The notes: a model not told the origin generated them from the sequence alone. 64,000 nt of DNA from Symmachiella dynata (GCF_007747995.1 NZ_CP036276.1:7703810-7767809), one strand, 5' to 3'. Shown: positions 1-9,204, counted from the first letter of the stretch. Numbers and translations are program-made.

Positions 1-495
1 TTTGAATGGCATGACGAGTTGCGGAGCGGGATCATCTTCGGCGGGTTGCTCGAAAAGTGGGACGAGGTCGCGCACATTTGTGCGGCGCTGGATGCCGACG
101 TGTCCCCTGAGTACTCTGCCGGAACAATTATCGATGAGTATTTCCAATACTACCTCTGCGTCGCCGGCAAACTGAGCGGGCAATGGGACGCGGGGTTTGA
201 GAAGCTGCTGGAGAGCGCGAAGAAATGCCGCCAAAAGCGGCTTCGCGATCTGTTAGCTGCCTGGGAAGCAGCGGTGGCGGGAAATCAAGCGGCGTTCGAC
301 AAAGCGTTTCCCGCGGCGATCAAGTCGTTCCTCAAACGCGAAGACGACCCGTCGGAATATTTTGGCGTCGCGATGGATGAAACGGTGATCGGGCTGATCA
401 CCAAACGCGCCGGGCTGTCGTTCCCCGACATGTCGGACAAACTAAACGCGGCAGTGATGACTCGCAAATCGCTGGGACTGGACTCGACACCGTAG
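1..495 (+). CDS. Hypothetical protein, 5'-truncated; tandem paralogue of the next gene
   Basis: The reading frame is open from the first base of the window, so the gene begins upstream of it; the visible part encodes about 164 residues. The last 158 or so are close to 88% identical by eye to the C-terminal part of the gene at 522-1397, sharing GIIFGGLLEKWD, the LSGQWDAGFEKLLESAKKC stretch and the KSLGLD ending. The sequence looks all-helical, soluble and acidic, with no signal peptide visible. I do not recognise a named family with confidence. Tandem near-identical small soluble proteins are common among immunity proteins of polymorphic toxin systems (an Imm49-like protein is one guess), but no toxin gene is visible here, so the function is unknown. 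Confidence 0.75.
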   Translation, partial: FEWHDELRSGIIFGGLLEKWDEVAHICAALDADVSPEYSAGTIIDEYFQYYLCVAGKLSGQWDAGFEKLLESAKKCRQKRLRDLLAAWEAAVAGNQAAFDKAFPAAIKSFLKREDDPSEYFGVAMDETVIGLITKRAGLSFPDMSDKLNAAVMTRKSLGLDSTP

Positions 496-521
496 GTCTT
501 ATGAAATTCTAAAGATAGCCA

Positions 522-1397
522 ATGAAGAATTACGAACTGCTGGGCATCGATGCCAACAACCCTGAGGAATTCGCAGACCGCTTAAGGGAGCTTGATGCGG
601 AACGCCGCGACGCCGAAGAGTGTCCTCGCTGGACCTATCGGAGAAGCTATATTCTGACACTATTGGAATATCCTTGCTGGGAACAGATGGGCTACATAGA
701 GATTTCAGATTTGCCGCAGCGATTGGAAGATGGCTGCAAGGCGGTGATCGATTACTTCCATGGAGATTGGTGGCGGGAAGAGAATATCCGTCGCATTGAA
801 CGTGAAACACCTGAACTGCTGCGTATCAAGCCGTGGAGCACAGTAGAAAACATTATCGAAAACAATGCACAACGCATGGATCGATCCAATCCTGATTGCA
901 TGTTTCAGTGGTATGAGCCTCTGCGGAGCGGGATCATTTTCGGCGGCTTGCTCGAAAAGTGGGACGATGTCGCGCACATTTGCTCGGCTCTGGATGCCGA
1001 CGTCGCCCCCGAGTACTCCGCCGGAACGATTATTGACGAATATTTCCATTACTACCTTTGCGTCGCCGGCAAACTGAGCGGGCAGTGGGACGCGGGGTTT
1101 GAGAAGCTGCTGGAGAGCGCGAAGAAATGCCGTCAAAAGCGGCTTCGCGATCTGCTGGCCGCCTGGGACGCAGCGGTTGCGAGTGATCAAGCGGCGTTCG
1201 ACAAGGCGTTCCCCGCCGCGATCAAGTCGTTCATCAAGCGCAAAGACGATCCGTCCGAGCACATGGGCGCAGCCTTGGACGAAACGGTGATCTGGCTCAT
1301 CGCCAAGCGCGCTGGGCTGTCATTTCCCGAATTGTCAGACAAACTCAATGCGGCCGTGATGACCTGCAAATCGCTGGGACTGGACACGACTCCGTAG
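522..1397 (+). CDS. Hypothetical protein, full-length tandem paralogue
   Basis: A 291-residue soluble protein with an ATG start 27 bases after the preceding stop. The first half (to about residue 130) has conserved-looking Trp and Tyr residues (RWTYRRSYILTLLEYP, YFHGDWWREENIRRIERE). The second half is the domain duplicated in the gene before it. No signal peptide, membrane segment or catalytic motif is evident. The order (truncated paralogue, this gene, then a 180-residue protein in the same direction) suggests one co-transcribed unit. The high identity to the first copy implies a recent duplication or continuing gene conversion. The function is not recognised; an immunity or stress-related role is only a guess. 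Confidence 0.8.
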   Translation: MKNYELLGIDANNPEEFADRLRELDAERRDAEECPRWTYRRSYILTLLEYPCWEQMGYIEISDLPQRLEDGCKAVIDYFHGDWWREENIRRIERETPELLRIKPWSTVENIIENNAQRMDRSNPDCMFQWYEPLRSGIIFGGLLEKWDDVAHICSALDADVAPEYSAGTIIDEYFHYYLCVAGKLSGQWDAGFEKLLESAKKCRQKRLRDLLAAWDAAVASDQAAFDKAFPAAIKSFIKRKDDPSEHMGAALDETVIWLIAKRAGLSFPELSDKLNAAVMTCKSLGLDTTP

Positions 1398-1415
1398 CCG
1401 GAGCGACGACGAATC

Positions 1416-1958
1416 ATGAGATACTCGATCCACTTCTTCGCCATGGATGCCGCCGCAGTTGCCGAACGGCTCCGCCATGAGCCGGACGCGATTGCCGAAG
1501 CAGTCGTCGCCAGAATATCCGCTGAGGGTGATCCGACGGAGCAGGATCTAGTCTATTCCCGGCAATTCGCGAAGAACATTTGCACGGAAAGTTTCTCAGA
1601 CGAAGATACTGCCGACGAACTCAACACGCTGTGTTGGATGTGCGAGGTGCTTTCAGAAAAGATTGATATTCCGGAGTTCAACCTGTTTCGCTCCATCGAT
1701 TATCTCGAGGACATCGGGGTGTGGCCGTTGTTTCAAGCAGAAAGGCCGCCGTTTCCCGTGCCTGGTTCCTCCAAAGAATTTCCACAAGTAGGCTATCTGA
1801 GCCGCCCCGCCATCGAGCAGTATGTCGCCGACGAGTTCGCCTCACTGCCCCCTTGTAACGACCCCGAAGCGGACGATGCTCGCGACGATCTGCTAGGCAT
1901 CATGGAGTCGTTATGCGAAGACCAGTTGGATCTCTTAGCAATTTTGGTGGAAGTGTAA
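1416..1958 (+). CDS. Hypothetical small acidic protein
   Basis: A 180-residue protein starting with ATG 18 bases after the previous stop, so probably in the same operon. It opens with MRYSIHFFAMDAAAVAERL, which resembles the start of small uncharacterised proteins catalogued as DUF7691-like in other bacteria (a match from memory, low certainty). It is rich in Asp and Glu, has several Cys and Trp residues in the middle (LCWMCEVLSEK), and ends with a Leu-rich acidic helix. No signal peptide or membrane segment is seen. It may work with the two preceding paralogues, but nothing in the sequence shows how. Confidence 0.7.
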   Translation: MRYSIHFFAMDAAAVAERLRHEPDAIAEAVVARISAEGDPTEQDLVYSRQFAKNICTESFSDEDTADELNTLCWMCEVLSEKIDIPEFNLFRSIDYLEDIGVWPLFQAERPPFPVPGSSKEFPQVGYLSRPAIEQYVADEFASLPPCNDPEADDARDDLLGIMESLCEDQLDLLAILVEV

Positions 1959-1967
1959 ATTCCACAC

Positions 1968-2000
1968 GGGTGCCACTGGCTTTGCCAATGTTGGACAGCG
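1968..2000. repeat. Degenerate copy of the GTGCCACTGG hairpin repeat (family B)
   Basis: It begins gggtgccactggc and continues with tttgccaatg, a decayed version of the CACTGGcGG-loop-CCgCCAGTG hairpin repeats at 27321, 42098, 48832 and 57539. It lies between the convergent ends of the hypothetical gene and ispG. Confidence 0.5.
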
Positions 2001-2016
2001 CCCGCCGACTGCCCGC

Positions 2017-3165
2017 CTACACCCCCGCCGCTTCGCGGCCGGCAATCAGCGCATCTAACTCCGCCTTCAATCGCGGCAGAATCTCGTCGTAGCCATACGC
2101 CCCAATCGATTGCGGACCTTTTTTGAGGTTCACAACGGTCGGGCCGCACCACAGGCCTAAGTCGGCGTCGTCGGTTTCGCCGGGGCCGTTCACGCGGCAG
2201 CCCATCACGGCGATCGTGATGGCGTGGTCCTTGGCGTAGGCGGTCATTTCTTTGACGTCTTGCGCCAATTCAATGAAGGCTTCGTTTTCCACACGCGAAC
2301 AACTGGGGCAGCTGATGATGTTCAGTGTGTCGAGTTGAAAATCGACGAAGCTCCGCACGCGGCCGGCGGCGATGTCGGCTAAGATTCCTCGGCCGGCGTC
2401 GATTTCTTCCGGCTTGCGGGAGTTGGGCAGCGTTAGAGAAACGCGCACCGTGTCGCCGATGCCTTGGCTGATGAGTTGTTCAAAGGCGATGCGGGTTTTG
2501 ATGATCCCATCAGGCGGCATGCCCGCTTCGGTGACTCCCAAATGCATCGGCACATCAGGACGCTCTACAGCGAACCGGCGATTGACTTCAATCACCTTTT
2601 GCGGATCCGAATCTTTCAGCGAAACGCAGTATCGCTCAAAGCCGAGTGAATCTAAAAATTCGCAATGGTCCAGCGCGCTTTCCAGCATGGGCGAGATCGA
2701 ATCGTCGTCGTCATATTTGTCCGCCATGGCCGGATCAACAGAGCCGCAATTCACGCCAATACGAATAGCACAGTCAGTCTCTCCCGCGATGCCGACAATG
2801 TATTTCACCTTCTCTTGCCACGGCTTTTCTCGTTCGTGGTGGTACAGGTGTCCCGGGTTGTAGCGAATCTTGTCGACGTGCGGACCGATGATCTCCGCCA
2901 ACCGGTAATTCTCCTGCAGATCGACGGAGAGATTGGCGGTGGTTTGTTTGCGAATTTCGGCTAGGGCAGCCGCATCCGGTTTGCTATCAGCGGCAATCCG
3001 CACGACATCCGCACCCGCTGCAACCAGCGCATTGGCCTGCGCAACGGTGGCATCGATGTCTTGCGTGTGCGTAGCACACATGCTCTGCACGGCGATGGGA
3101 TTTCCATGACCGATGGTGATAGAACCAATATTGACGGCACGAGTGGGGTTGCGCGGCAGGTCCAC
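2017..3165 (-). CDS. ispG: 4-hydroxy-3-methylbut-2-enyl diphosphate synthase (IspG/GcpE)
   Basis: IspG reduces 2-C-methyl-D-erythritol 2,4-cyclodiphosphate to HMBDP in the cytoplasmic MEP isoprenoid pathway, using a 4Fe-4S cluster. From the chosen GTG start ([19 protein letters not shown]) the protein has 382 residues, as expected for the short bacterial form without the insert found in long forms. The N-terminal TIM barrel holds [15 protein letters not shown]. The C-terminal domain has the cluster ligands C286 and C289 (CPSC), C323 ([10 protein letters not shown]) and Glu330. The frame remains open up to a TTG at 3201, but GTG at 3165 has a GGGAG-like ribosome site and matches the family N-terminus. 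It is convergent with the gene cluster to its left and stands as a single gene. Confidence 0.96.
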   Translation of the reverse strand: MDLPRNPTRAVNIGSITIGHGNPIAVQSMCATHTQDIDATVAQANALVAAGADVVRIAADSKPDAAALAEIRKQTTANLSVDLQENYRLAEIIGPHVDKIRYNPGHLYHHEREKPWQEKVKYIVGIAGETDCAIRIGVNCGSVDPAMADKYDDDDSISPMLESALDHCEFLDSLGFERYCVSLKDSDPQKVIEVNRRFAVERPDVPMHLGVTEAGMPPDGIIKTRIAFEQLISQGIGDTVRVSLTLPNSRKPEEIDAGRGILADIAAGRVRSFVDFQLDTLNIISCPSCSRVENEAFIELAQDVKEMTAYAKDHAITIAVMGCRVNGPGETDDADLGLWCGPTVVNLKKGPQSIGAYGYDEILPRLKAELDALIAGREAAGV

Positions 3166-3666
3166 CAGAGGCTCCCGGAGAGAAAATTTAAAGAAAATCA
3201 AAAAAAATGGGTAGTAACCCTTGATTCTTAGTCTATCATCAGTTCAACTATGCATCTCAAAGAGCGAACCGGCATATTTTGCCAAAGTCGCGCTTTGTGA
3301 CGAAAACGGAATTTCATATCTGGCGCTCCTATCATATCCCTCTATTTTTTGCCCAGATACATACTTGAGACGTTTATTCGCTCCTCATCCGCCATTTTTG
3401 GATCGAGGAGCTATTTTTTTGCGCAGTCCTCATCGTTTGAATCCGTTTTGCCGCTACTGGGGTAATGAACCATTACAGCCCCGAATGATTGACTGAGAAC
3501 TCAACGCTGTTTCCGATACGAGTCGGTAACCCAAAGACCGCAGAAAACGCCGATTCACAACTGTTCAGGCAACCGGGCGTCACGGAACACATCATAACAA
3601 ATTGCTGTCGCCGCGTCGCTGATCAACAGGTTTGACCGTCACCAGAGCCGGTTTTCCCCGACTCCG
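3166..3666. other. Intergenic stretch, no confident gene
   Basis: It separates ispG from the YchF gene. The 3200-3460 part is noticeably AT-rich and probably carries the ispG promoter, but I could not identify a convincing -35/-10 pair. A 91-codon open frame (3221-3496, plus strand) lacks recognisable features. I saw no RNA gene. Confidence 0.5.
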
Positions 3667-4698
3667 CTAAACATTGAACCGCACCAGAATCTCGTCGCCA
3701 TCGCGCATCACGTACTCCTTGCCGACCAACTGATGCAGGCCGGCCGCTTTGACTTCGCGTTCGGAACCGAGCCGCAGCAGGTCGGCCACCGCCATGATTT
3801 CTGCTCGGATAAAGCCCCGTGCCAAGTCGGTGTGAATCGTGCCGGCCGCCTCGACCGCTGTTTCGCCCCGCCGCAACAGCCAGGCCCGGACTTCTTTTTC
3901 GTCTGAAGTGAAAAACGTGATCTGCTCGGTGATCTCGAAAATCGTCCGCAATAGTTGTTTGCGACACGGTTCCCCCAGTCCCAACTCAGCAGCAAACTCG
4001 GCGCGATCGGCTTCGTCAAGTTGTTGCACATCCAGCTCCAACCCGGCCGGAGCGGCAATCACCGGGTGCCCCAATGCTTCGATGGCCGCCAGTTTGTCAG
4101 CATCGAAATCGGCTTCAGCGGTGTTGATCAGGACCAGTAGCGGCTTGCGCGTCAACAGCGAAAAGGACTTGGTATGCTTTTCCTGCTCGTCAGAAAACTC
4201 CTGGCTGCGGAGCGATTGTCCTTCGTTGAGCAGGACTTCGATCGGCTCTAAGAATTCCAATTCCGTCTGCAGTTCGTCGCGGTCGGGGCGGGGCTTTTTG
4301 ATGTTTTCTCGCAGTCGGGCAATGCGATTGCTGATGACCTGCATATCGGCCAGCATCAATTCTTCTTCGAAGGATTGCACATCGCTGAGCGGATCCGCTC
4401 CGGCATAAGCGCCGATGACTTGGATCAACACGTTGGCTTCCCGCAGCACCGACATCCGCTGCGCGTTCCCTTCGCCCTGATCGCGACTCAAACCGGGAGT
4501 ATCGAACAGTTCTATCTTCGCAGGTGAGATTTTTTTGGGATTAAACAAGGCAACCAAATCATCAAAACGCTGATCGGGAACCGTGGCGGTGCCGAGTTGT
4601 CCGGTGTGCGCTTTGGAGATATCGGGGGCGGTTCCGGTCAGCAATTCAAAGATACTGCTTTTTCCGCCCGCTTGATAGCCCACGAGTCCGATTTTCAT
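3667..4698 (-). CDS. ychF: YchF/OLA1-type GTPase (ATPase) with TGS domain
   Basis: A 343-residue member of the Obg-related YchF family, whose members bind ATP in preference to GTP and associate with ribosomes. The P-loop is G7-YQAG-G12-K13-S14, the G3 motif is DTPG (66-69), and the nucleotide-specificity motif is NTAE (192-195) in place of NKxD, as is typical of YchF. A helical coiled-coil segment spans roughly 110-170. The C-terminal TGS/DUF933 region contains FTSDEKEVRAWLLRRG and the closing EYVMRDGDEILVRFNV. ATG at 4698 is chosen over the adjacent GTG because MKIGLVG is the conserved start. It is slightly shorter than the E. coli protein (363 residues). It is a single gene, followed downstream by a spacer. 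Confidence 0.93.
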   Translation of the reverse strand: MKIGLVGYQAGGKSSIFELLTGTAPDISKAHTGQLGTATVPDQRFDDLVALFNPKKISPAKIELFDTPGLSRDQGEGNAQRMSVLREANVLIQVIGAYAGADPLSDVQSFEEELMLADMQVISNRIARLRENIKKPRPDRDELQTELEFLEPIEVLLNEGQSLRSQEFSDEQEKHTKSFSLLTRKPLLVLINTAEADFDADKLAAIEALGHPVIAAPAGLELDVQQLDEADRAEFAAELGLGEPCRKQLLRTIFEITEQITFFTSDEKEVRAWLLRRGETAVEAAGTIHTDLARGFIRAEIMAVADLLRLGSEREVKAAGLHQLVGKEYVMRDGDEILVRFNV

Positions 4699-4983
4699 CA
4701 CGCGTTCCTGGTCGTTTGCTTGCGTTCTCAGTACACCAATACTGCTTGTCGCACCGCGCCGGTCGGGGTGTGAAGCAGGGGCGCGCTAGTGTAGTTGGGC
4801 AGCCGCCACCGGTAAAGCGATCGCGTCTAGAGACTCCGGAACCGTTTTCGCCACGGATCGCGCGTTTTTTGACCGCTGGGAGTCATGCCGAGGAACGACG
4901 CATGCCGATTGTATCGATTGAGACGCGCGCGAAAACCGTCGCCGGACTCCCCGTCTTAAAACCGCACAAGAAAGCCTGCCGAC

Positions 4984-5817
4984 ATGTACGCCCAACACTG
5001 GGGTCTCGTAGACATCCCTTTTCAATCGACCATCGACCAACGTTGGTTCTATGAAGGACCCTCTCACGAAGAGGCGGTCGCCCGGTTGTTATTCATCGTC
5101 GAACAACATCGCCGCCTAGGTGTGCTGGTGGGAGAAGCGGGAACCGGCAAGTCGATGTTGCTGTCTGTCTTAAAACGCGCCGTGCAACGTGCCCAAGGCC
5201 AAGTGGTGAACGTCAACGTCGCCGGTCGCTCGGGGGAGGAAGTCGTTTGGGAACTCGCTGCGGGATTACGACTCAGCCCACGACCCGACGATCCCCCCAG
5301 GACGCTTTGGCGCAAGATCGAAGAAGTGTTGCTCGGTAACCAACTAGCCCATGTACAAACCGTATTGGTGTTCGATCACTTTGAGTGGGCCGATCGTGAG
5401 TGTCAAAAAGCCATCGCCCGCTTGGTTCACCTCAATACGCAAACACCCACCTGGACAACCATCGTGGTCGCCGTCCGAGAAAAAGCCCTGCAGGAAAGTT
5501 GCGACCTGTTCCGGCACTTGATTGATCTGACAATTGAAGCACCGCCATTCAGTAACGATGAATCGCGCGATTACGTGATTAGCTTGTTGAGCAGAGCAGG
5601 GCGTCGCGATCCGTTGTTCACCGATTCGGCATTGGACCGCCTGCACGCATTGAGCGGCGGCGTGCCGCGCGAGCTCAACCGCCTGTGCGACATGAGCCTG
5701 CTCGCCGCCATGTCCGCCGGAGCAGTGGCCGTGACAGCCGATATTGTTGGTTCCTTTGCCGCCGAGGAGTCTGGCGATAAATCGTTCGACCGGCAATCAA
5801 TTCTGAGCAATGCGTAG
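4984..5817 (+). CDS. ExeA/GspA-like AAA ATPase
   Basis: A 277-residue cytoplasmic P-loop ATPase. It opens with MYAQHWGLVDIPFQ and RWFYEGPSHEEAVARL, the signature start of ExeA-type (general secretion pathway GspA / MSHA MshM-like) ATPases. Walker A is GEAGTGKS (50-57) and Walker B is VLVFDH (127-132). The C-terminal lid contains the LSGGVPRELNRLCD sensor segment. Unlike ExeA it lacks a C-terminal peptidoglycan-binding or membrane part. No secretion genes are adjacent, so the partner is unknown. Such stand-alone ATPases are frequent in planctomycetes. A possible alternative is a TniB-like transposition ATPase, but no transposase is nearby. Confidence 0.88.
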   Translation: MYAQHWGLVDIPFQSTIDQRWFYEGPSHEEAVARLLFIVEQHRRLGVLVGEAGTGKSMLLSVLKRAVQRAQGQVVNVNVAGRSGEEVVWELAAGLRLSPRPDDPPRTLWRKIEEVLLGNQLAHVQTVLVFDHFEWADRECQKAIARLVHLNTQTPTWTTIVVAVREKALQESCDLFRHLIDLTIEAPPFSNDESRDYVISLLSRAGRRDPLFTDSALDRLHALSGGVPRELNRLCDMSLLAAMSAGAVAVTADIVGSFAAEESGDKSFDRQSILSNA

Positions 5818-5958
5818 CTCGGCGGAAGCATCCAAGAAATTGGCCATGCGAATGTCGTCAGCGATGGGTCGTCGGCAAGTGCAACATCTTTTCGCGGAAA
5901 TTAGTTCCTGACAGACTCCTGGACCAGAATCGGCTAACGGCAAGTTTGGGAGCTACCA

Positions 5959-6270
5959 ATGGCGAACGAAAACAGAAAACTGTATTACTGGGTAGAGGGC
6001 GTTTCTGTATTCGTCTTTGTTGCCCTCGGGAGCGCCGTCGGACAGGCAACTCGATTGGTACAGGTGAATGTTGTTGATGGCGAGTTTATTTTCCCATCGC
6101 ATTTTCCGATCTATGTTGGGGCCACGATCGGGGCCATCATCGGCTTGCTATTGGGATATGCGATTGCATGGCTGATAGAACAAATATCTAGCAACTCTGG
6201 TGACGAAACTAGAAATTTAGACAATACGTTGCTAACGGTTTCATCCTCTCAGCACCAATGCGATTCTTGA
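5959..6270 (+). CDS. Small membrane protein with two transmembrane segments
   Basis: A 103-residue protein with ATG preceded by GGGAG at a suitable distance. Two hydrophobic helices are visible: residues ~12-30 (VEGVSVFVFVALGSAVG) and ~49-72 (YVGATIGAIIGLLLGYAIAW). They are separated by a short polar loop and followed by a polar tail. The second helix is rich in Gly, suggesting tight helix packing. I do not recognise the family. It follows the ATPase by about 140 bases on the same strand, so co-transcription is possible but unproven. Confidence 0.65.
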   Translation: MANENRKLYYWVEGVSVFVFVALGSAVGQATRLVQVNVVDGEFIFPSHFPIYVGATIGAIIGLLLGYAIAWLIEQISSNSGDETRNLDNTLLTVSSSQHQCDS

Positions 6271-6342
6271 CGCGCGCTGTCCGACCTAGTCCCAAACTGT
6301 CGGGCAAACATTCGGGTTGCTGCGCGAATAGCTGTGCGAAAA

Positions 6343-6441
6343 CCCTCACCCCCGACCCCTCTCCCAGAGGGAGAGGGGGGAGTTGATGACGGTGATTCCG
6401 CGCAAGCTCCCTCTCCCTTTGGGAGAGGGCCGGGGTGAGGG
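6343..6441. repeat. Palindromic REP-like element with ~25-base inverted ends
   Basis: The left arm ccctcacccccgacccctct and the right arm agagggccggggtgaggg are inverted copies with small changes. Each arm is followed or preceded by an inner hairpin (ctcccagagggag and ccctttgggag). This type of GC-rich element is widespread in environmental bacteria and is probably spread by a REP-associated or MITE mechanism. Confidence 0.75.
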
Positions 6442-6492
6442 GCAAGCCACGTATGATGTACGCCGACAGGTTCGGCCCAGCTTTGCCAAGAA

Positions 6493-6610
6493 GCACGAAG
6501 CCGCAATTCCCACGCTCTGAAACGAGCAAAGTCTCATCAGCAGGGACAGCTGAAACTGCTGCTTCTTGTGCCTGCGGCACACCGATTGCCGTTGGCAATC
6601 GCTGCCACCC
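6493..6610 (+). repeat. Dispersed repeat D, copy 1
   Basis: A ~118-base unit running from gcacgaagccgcaatt to gctgccaccc, about 85% identical by eye to 8256-8373 in the same orientation. It contains an inner hairpin, gattgccgttggcaatc. The two copies flank the Gfo/Idh/MocA gene. Confidence 0.8.
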
Positions 6611-6835
6611 GATGCTTGATTTTCCACGGATAAACGCAATCTGTCCCAGAGGGTGAGGGGCAAGCCACTTGGGATGCTCGCCTTCAGGTACGGCGCGACT
6701 TTGCCAGGAAGTTGACGCGCAGTACTCAGCCGTTTCATATGGTCTCCGGTGAATTTCTCGCTGGAATTGTGCTATCATGGCGTAAACATCACTGCAACAG
6801 TTTGCTCCGATCTGCTCAATTCACAGGACCGGTTG

Positions 6836-8143
6836 ATGACTAACACACGCCGCGACTTCTTACGAACTTCCGCTGCACTGGGAACCGGGATCTTGATTCC
6901 CTATACGTTCACCACCGGGGCAGAAACCAAACCGCGATCGCCCAATGAACGGCCCCGCATTGGATCGATTGGGATGCGCTATCAAGGTTCGGTGATTGCC
7001 CGTAAGGCGGCGGAGCATGGCGATATTGTGGCCATCGCCGATGTCGATCGTGAAATTGCCGATAAGGCCCAAGCAGAGTTCGGCGGCAAAGCGGACATCT
7101 ATGAAAACTATCGCGACTTGCTGTCGCGTGACGACATTGACGTTGTCACGATCGGTGCGCCGGATCATTGGCACGCGTCAATGCTGATCGATGCCTGCCG
7201 CGCGGGCAAAGATGTCTATTGCGAAAAGCCGCTCACATTGACGATCGATGAAGGCCAGGCGATCCTCAAAGCGGTCAAAGAAACCGGCGCGGTGGTACAA
7301 GTCGGAACGTGGCAACGCAGCGATTCGCGGTTCCGTTTGGCCTGCGAATTGGTCCAGCAAGGGCGGATCGGCAAGTTGCGGCGGGTGTCGATTGTGCTTG
7401 GCAAAAACGTCGTAGGCGGACCGTTTGCCGTGTCGGAACCACCGGCGCATTTCAATTGGGATCTGTGGCAAGGCCCGACCCCCGATGTCCCCTATATCAA
7501 AGAGCGGAGCCATTACACATTTCGCTGGTGGTACGAATACTCCGGCGGGCAGATGACCGACTGGGGCGCGCATCATCTCGACATTGCCCAATGGGGCATG
7601 GGCCAACAACACAGTGGGCCGGTACAGATTGAAGGGACCGCCGATTTCCCCCACACCGAGAACGGTTATAACGTGGCAACCAACTATCACGCGGCATACC
7701 GCTACGACAACGGCGTGGAACTGGTCGTTGCCGACAATGGGCGCAACGGCGTGATGTTTGAAGGGGACGAGGGCCGGATTTTTGTGAATCGCGGGACCGT
7801 TTCGGGAAAACCGGTCGAAGATTTGAAAACCAAGCCGCTGAACCGTGGTGATTTTGCCTTGTACGGCCATGACAATTTGGACCGCCCGGAACGCGCCGGT
7901 AAATTGGATGCGATCATCAATCACATGGGCAACTTTTTCGATTGTGTGGTCACACGCGAAACCCCGATTTCCGACGTCGCCAGCCAACACCGCAGCGTAA
8001 GCGTCTGCCATCTCGGCAACATCGCCATGCGCCTGGGCCGTAAGCTGCAATGGGACCCGCAAGCGGAGTTGTTCGTCGATGACGAAGAAGCCAATCGCTG
8101 GCTATCACGCGACCGCCGCGCGGGATTTGAGTTAGACGCCTGA
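6836..8143 (+). CDS. Gfo/Idh/MocA family oxidoreductase, Tat-exported
   Basis: A 435-residue NAD(P)-dependent oxidoreductase-family protein. The twin-arginine signal RRDFLRTSAALGTG (residues 5-18) predicts folded export to the periplasm. The Rossmann part follows (RIGSIGMRYQGS, then IVAIADVD near 65-71), with the family motif EKP at 130-132 (DVYCEKPLTL). The C-terminal domain contains GGQMTDWGAHHLDIAQW, typical of planctomycete members. The start is ATG 6836, because only from there does the Tat signal sit at the N-terminus. The substrate is probably a sugar or inositol derivative but cannot be read from sequence. The gene stands alone between two direct copies of repeat D. Confidence 0.93.
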   Translation: MTNTRRDFLRTSAALGTGILIPYTFTTGAETKPRSPNERPRIGSIGMRYQGSVIARKAAEHGDIVAIADVDREIADKAQAEFGGKADIYENYRDLLSRDDIDVVTIGAPDHWHASMLIDACRAGKDVYCEKPLTLTIDEGQAILKAVKETGAVVQVGTWQRSDSRFRLACELVQQGRIGKLRRVSIVLGKNVVGGPFAVSEPPAHFNWDLWQGPTPDVPYIKERSHYTFRWWYEYSGGQMTDWGAHHLDIAQWGMGQQHSGPVQIEGTADFPHTENGYNVATNYHAAYRYDNGVELVVADNGRNGVMFEGDEGRIFVNRGTVSGKPVEDLKTKPLNRGDFALYGHDNLDRPERAGKLDAIINHMGNFFDCVVTRETPISDVASQHRSVSVCHLGNIAMRLGRKLQWDPQAELFVDDEEANRWLSRDRRAGFELDA

Positions 8144-8255
8144 AATGGCCCGCGACGGGGGAGAGTGCGTCGAAAAAGTTGTGAGCAAAGACGCAGTCAT
8201 TCTCTAAGTCTCCAGGGTAGCCGCGATGGCGCAGACATCGGGGCGGGTGCAGCCC

Positions 8256-8373
8256 GCACGAAGCCGCAATTTCCGCGCTCTAAAACAAGCAAACTCTCGC
8301 TGGCAGGGACAGCTGAAATTGCTGCGTCTTGTGCCTACGGCACACCGATTGCCGATGGCAATCGCTGCCACCC
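8256..8373 (+). repeat. Dispersed repeat D, copy 2
   Basis: Direct repeat of 6493-6610 with the same end points and the inner hairpin gattgccgatggcaatc. It lies between the convergent ends of the Gfo/Idh/MocA gene and surE. Confidence 0.8.
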
Positions 8374-8418
8374 TGTGATTGCTGCCCCACGACAGTCGGC
8401 TGTGAAAACAGCCAGACG

Positions 8419-9117
8419 TCATTCGCCCCCTTCGAGCACCACCTTCGTCACGGCAATTTGGCCGGAGAAACAGACGTCGATATCGTGTCCTGGTTGTCGC
8501 GGACGATCGTGATAGCTACCGACATAGTGATAGCTCCCTTCCCGGCAATCGTACTCCAACCGATGGGGACTGGTGTCCAAAGGGCAAAAGACGATTTCCG
8601 GCTCCGCTGCGGAGTCGTCGTCGAGTGCGGGGAAGTTGACGTTCCAATAAGCGCCCGGTGGCAGCGGTTGGGGAGCGAGTAATTCCAGGACGCGGCGAGC
8701 CATCACTTCGGCGGCCGCCCAATCAATGGCTACGATACCCCGATGATATTGCGAAAAAGCGATGCCCGGTTTGCCCAACAGGACCGCTTCGCGGACAGCG
8801 GCAACGGTGCCGGACATATACACGTCAATGCCCAGGTTTCCCCCCTCGTTGATGCCTGACAGAACCCACGTTGCATCGGGTAGGATTTGCGTGGCACCGA
8901 TCCGCGTGCAGTCGGCGGGTGAACCATCGAGCGCCAGTCGTCCGGGAGCGACTTCGGTTAAGGACAACGGCCGAAAGACATTCACGGTATGCCCGCAACC
9001 AGAGTAAGGCTCGTTCGGTGCAACGACCGTGGCTGTACCCCATCCACTGACCGCCCGCTCCAATGCCGCTAACCCGTCGGCATGGATTCCGTCGTCGTTG
9101 GTCAGCAGAAGTTTCAT
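8419..9117 (-). CDS. surE: 5'/3'-nucleotidase SurE
   Basis: SurE is a metal-dependent nucleoside-5'-monophosphate phosphatase involved in survival and nucleotide salvage. From ATG 9117 the protein is 232 residues (MKLLLTNDDGIHADG), the usual length for the family. The metal ligands D8 and D9 are present, as are the Ser in the PYSGCGHTV loop and the Asn in SGINEGGNLGIDVYMSGTV, a near-canonical family signature. The ROK kinase gene ends 87 bases upstream on the same strand. A cytoplasmic location is expected. The frame extends upstream to 9183, but the first 22 codons are not family-like. Confidence 0.95.
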   Translation of the reverse strand: MKLLLTNDDGIHADGLAALERAVSGWGTATVVAPNEPYSGCGHTVNVFRPLSLTEVAPGRLALDGSPADCTRIGATQILPDATWVLSGINEGGNLGIDVYMSGTVAAVREAVLLGKPGIAFSQYHRGIVAIDWAAAEVMARRVLELLAPQPLPPGAYWNVNFPALDDDSAAEPEIVFCPLDTSPHRLEYDCREGSYHYVGSYHDRPRQPGHDIDVCFSGQIAVTKVVLEGGE

Positions 9118-9204
9118 CAGTGTTTGTTTCTTGAAAGGGAGTTTTGGGGAAGAGACGCTTGCCGAAGCCAGCCGGGTCGGCACTATAACGGATTGCGCAG
9201 TGAC

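Larger units (their letters stand above)
6271..6835. other. Repeat-filled spacer upstream of the Gfo/Idh/MocA gene
   Basis: This 565-base spacer holds the GC-rich palindrome at 6343-6441, repeat D1 at 6493-6610, and a partial internal duplication: the segment beginning gaggggcaagccac occurs at about 6437 and again at about 6655, each followed by a similar tail. No gene is supported. A ribosome site (AGGA) precedes the ATG at 6836. Confidence 0.5.

Noticed and set aside
3221..3496. 91-codon open frame between ispG and the YchF gene
   Set aside because: No ribosome site, signal, motif or composition typical of the neighbouring genes; the region is AT-rich promoter-like sequence.
4984..5817. 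ExeA-like ATPase considered as a TniB-type transposition helper
   Set aside because: No TniA/TniQ genes or transposon ends are nearby, and the N-terminus is the standard ExeA type.
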